Assembly (NCBI GenBank): GCA_023449855.1
Contig: JAEXHR010000276.1
Location: forward strand, 1-21,069
Source: Pseudomonadota bacterium
GTDB lineage: Bacteria; Pseudomonadota; Alphaproteobacteria; Rhizobiales; Xanthobacteraceae
Length of the DNA: 21,069 bases
Direction of reading: 5' to 3'
Part shown: positions 20,004-21,069 of the stretch, in pieces
How positions within the stretch are numbered: position 1 is the first letter of the stretch
How the letters are laid out: every line of letters starts with the position of its first letter
Notes under the pieces: generated by a model
What the model was told of the DNA's origin: nothing
The model's database searches: none
The model's input: only the letters and a program-made list of their open reading frames with translations
Translations under genes and position numbers: made by a program

Positions 20004-20912
20004 ATGAGCGATCAGGTTCGGATCATCGAGGTCGGCCCGCGTGACGGCCTGCAGAACGAAAAGACACAGGTCAGCGTCGCCGATCGCATTGCTTTTGCCA
20101 GAGGGCTGTTCGCGGCGGGATTGCGTACGATCGAGGTCGGTTCGTTCGTCTCGCCAAAGGCCGTGCCGAAGATGCAGGGCTCGGACGAGGTGTTTCGCGG
20201 CGTGAGCGATCTGCCCGGTGAATTCCATGTTCTGGTGCCCAACGAGAAGGGCTATGAAGGCGCGAAGGCCGTCGGCGCCAAGGTGATTGCGGTTTTTGCC
20301 TCGGCATCAGAAGGCTTCTCACGCGCCAACATCAATTGCTCGGTTGCGGAATCCATCGAGCGTTTCAAGCCGGTGATCGAGCGCGCCAGGGCCGATGGCA
20401 TCAAGGTGCGCGGCTATATCTCCTGCGTCCTTGGCTGCCCCTATGACGGTGAGGTCGCGCCGAAGGCCGTCGTGGATGTCGCGAAGACCTTGTCGGGTCT
20501 CGGCTGCTACGAGGTTTCGCTCGGCGATACCATTGGTGTCGGCACACCGACCAAGGCGCGCGCCTTGCTCCGCACGGTGTCCGATGCCGTCCCGATGGAC
20601 CAGCTGGCGATGCACTTCCACGACACCTATGGCCAGGCGTTGGCCAATATCTATGCCGGCCTCGAAGAAGGCTGCCGCGTGATTGACAGCGCGGCGGGTG
20701 GTCTCGGCGGCTGCCCCTATGCACCGGGAGCCACGGGGAATGTTGGCACCGAAGATGTCGTCTACATGCTGGAAGGCATGGGGATCCGGACCGGGGTTGA
20801 CATGGACAGGCTGCTGGCCGCCACCAACCAGATCAGCGGCGTGATCGGCCGTCCGCCGGTGAGCCGCGTGGCCTCGGCCCTGAACGCGAAGGCGAAATCG
20901 GCCGGCTGTTGA
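20004..20912 (+). CDS. mvaB: Hydroxymethylglutaryl-CoA lyase
   Basis: The product has 302 residues, full length for the family. Catalytic features are present: EVGPRDGLQNE with Arg13 and Asp14, the metal-binding HFHDTYGQALAN (His204, His206), and the signature GLGGCPYAPGATGN with the active-site loop Cys237. It cleaves 3-hydroxy-3-methylglutaryl-CoA to acetyl-CoA and acetoacetate, the last step of leucine degradation. The start is ATG 20004, 30 nt after mccA, so it belongs to the same operon. The upstream site is weak (TTGGAA). In other bacteria a methylglutaconyl-CoA hydratase gene is often in this cluster; none is seen here. Confidence 0.96.
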   Translation: MSDQVRIIEVGPRDGLQNEKTQVSVADRIAFARGLFAAGLRTIEVGSFVSPKAVPKMQGSDEVFRGVSDLPGEFHVLVPNEKGYEGAKAVGAKVIAVFASASEGFSRANINCSVAESIERFKPVIERARADGIKVRGYISCVLGCPYDGEVAPKAVVDVAKTLSGLGCYEVSLGDTIGVGTPTKARALLRTVSDAVPMDQLAMHFHDTYGQALANIYAGLEEGCRVIDSAAGGLGGCPYAPGATGNVGTEDVVYMLEGMGIRTGVDMDRLLAATNQISGVIGRPPVSRVASALNAKAKSAGC

Positions 20913-20918
20913 ACGGCA

Positions 20919-20948
20919 AACGGGCTGGCGTCAAGACGCCAGCCCGTT
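20919..20948. terminator. Hairpin closing the leucine operon
   Basis: AACGGGCTGGCGTC (20919-20932) pairs with GACGCCAGCCCGTT (20935-20948), 14 bp perfect with a very short AA loop, 6 nt after the stop. The symmetric stem between convergent genes suggests a bidirectional terminator. Confidence 0.8.
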
Positions 20949-20974
20949 ATGCAACGGCTTGTTGGGGTGCTATA

Positions 20975-21069
20975 TTACTTTTTGCGCGCCTTGCGGGCTG
21001 CGTAGCGGGCGTCGCGCGCCGCCTTCTGCTCGGCTTCCAGAGCGGCCTTGGCGGCTTCCGCCTCTTCCT
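20975..21069 (-). CDS. Basic Ala/Glu/Lys-rich protein, C-terminal end (partial)
   Basis: The minus-strand frame runs from the right window edge to TAA (complement of 20975-20977). It encodes at least EEAEAAKAALEAEQKAARDA followed by RYAARKARKK. This is a highly charged single helix ending in a Lys/Arg cluster. It resembles the end of short charged helical proteins common in Bradyrhizobium relatives (possibly the DUF6481 type), but only 30 residues are visible, so the identity is not secure. Confidence 0.6.
   Translation of the reverse strand, partial: EEAEAAKAALEAEQKAARDARYAARKARKK

Noticed and set aside
1..21069. CRISPR arrays, insertion sequences, phage or plasmid functions
   Set aside because: No regularly spaced repeats, transposase or integrase genes or terminal inverted repeats were seen. 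The tRNA genes are complete, with no attachment-site duplication visible nearby.

Overview
The window looks like a chromosomal segment of an alphaproteobacterium, most likely from the Bradyrhizobium/Rhodopseudomonas/Afipia group (Nitrobacteraceae). The reasons are the high GC content, H-NS-type nucleoid proteins of the rhizobial kind, an OpgC-type glucan succinyltransferase, a tandem cold-shock-domain protein, many very small conserved-looking genes, and several promoters with the alphaproteobacterial general-stress (sigma-EcfG) signature GGAAC-N16-[CT]GTT. This assignment is inference from gene content; no rRNA marker is present.

Layout. (1) 1-2990: remains of a two-partner-secretion exoprotein locus. 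There is the C-terminal end of a filamentous-haemagglutinin-like protein, a frameshifted STN/TonB-like gene, and a 5'-truncated second copy of the haemagglutinin tail. Each tail is followed by a nested double hairpin. (2) 3326-4787: tRNA-Glu(UUC), a small PilZ protein, a 50-residue membrane protein and a glutathione S-transferase. (3) 4898-11034: an accessory stress-type region of mostly tiny genes. It holds a 26-residue membrane peptide with a perfect Shine-Dalgarno site, glyoxalase I, a PAS-only sensor, several one-helix membrane or exported proteins, a PRC-barrel protein, a Gly/Tyr-rich secreted protein, a zinc ribbon, a DUF3606-like protein, and two proteins sharing a C-terminal coiled motif (RERExYYD). 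Four good and one imperfect EcfG-like promoters lie directly in front of genes between 5.1 and 8.7 kb, which suggests a general-stress regulon island. (4) 11185-14319: two H-NS-family genes (one with the oligomerisation part only, one complete), a sirtuin, a double cold-shock protein and an exported DUF192 protein. (5) 14382-16229: tRNA-Pro(UGG), opgC and an NDUFS4-like complex I subunit. (6) 16361-20912: a leucine/isovalerate catabolic operon (methylcrotonyl-CoA carboxylase beta and alpha subunits, HMG-CoA lyase) closed by a strong hairpin. The final bases hold the 3' end of a basic, Ala/Glu-rich protein on the minus strand.

How they fit together. The mcc-hmgL genes form one catabolic unit: 3-methylcrotonyl-CoA is carboxylated, and after hydration by an enzyme not encoded here, HMG-CoA is cleaved to acetyl-CoA and acetoacetate. 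The 5-9 kb block is best read as small stress proteins under sigma-EcfG control. The most unusual signals are that promoter cluster, two genes in it whose -10 element lies exactly 8 nt before the ATG (probably leaderless mRNAs), the decayed tandem exoprotein locus, and the H-NS pair.
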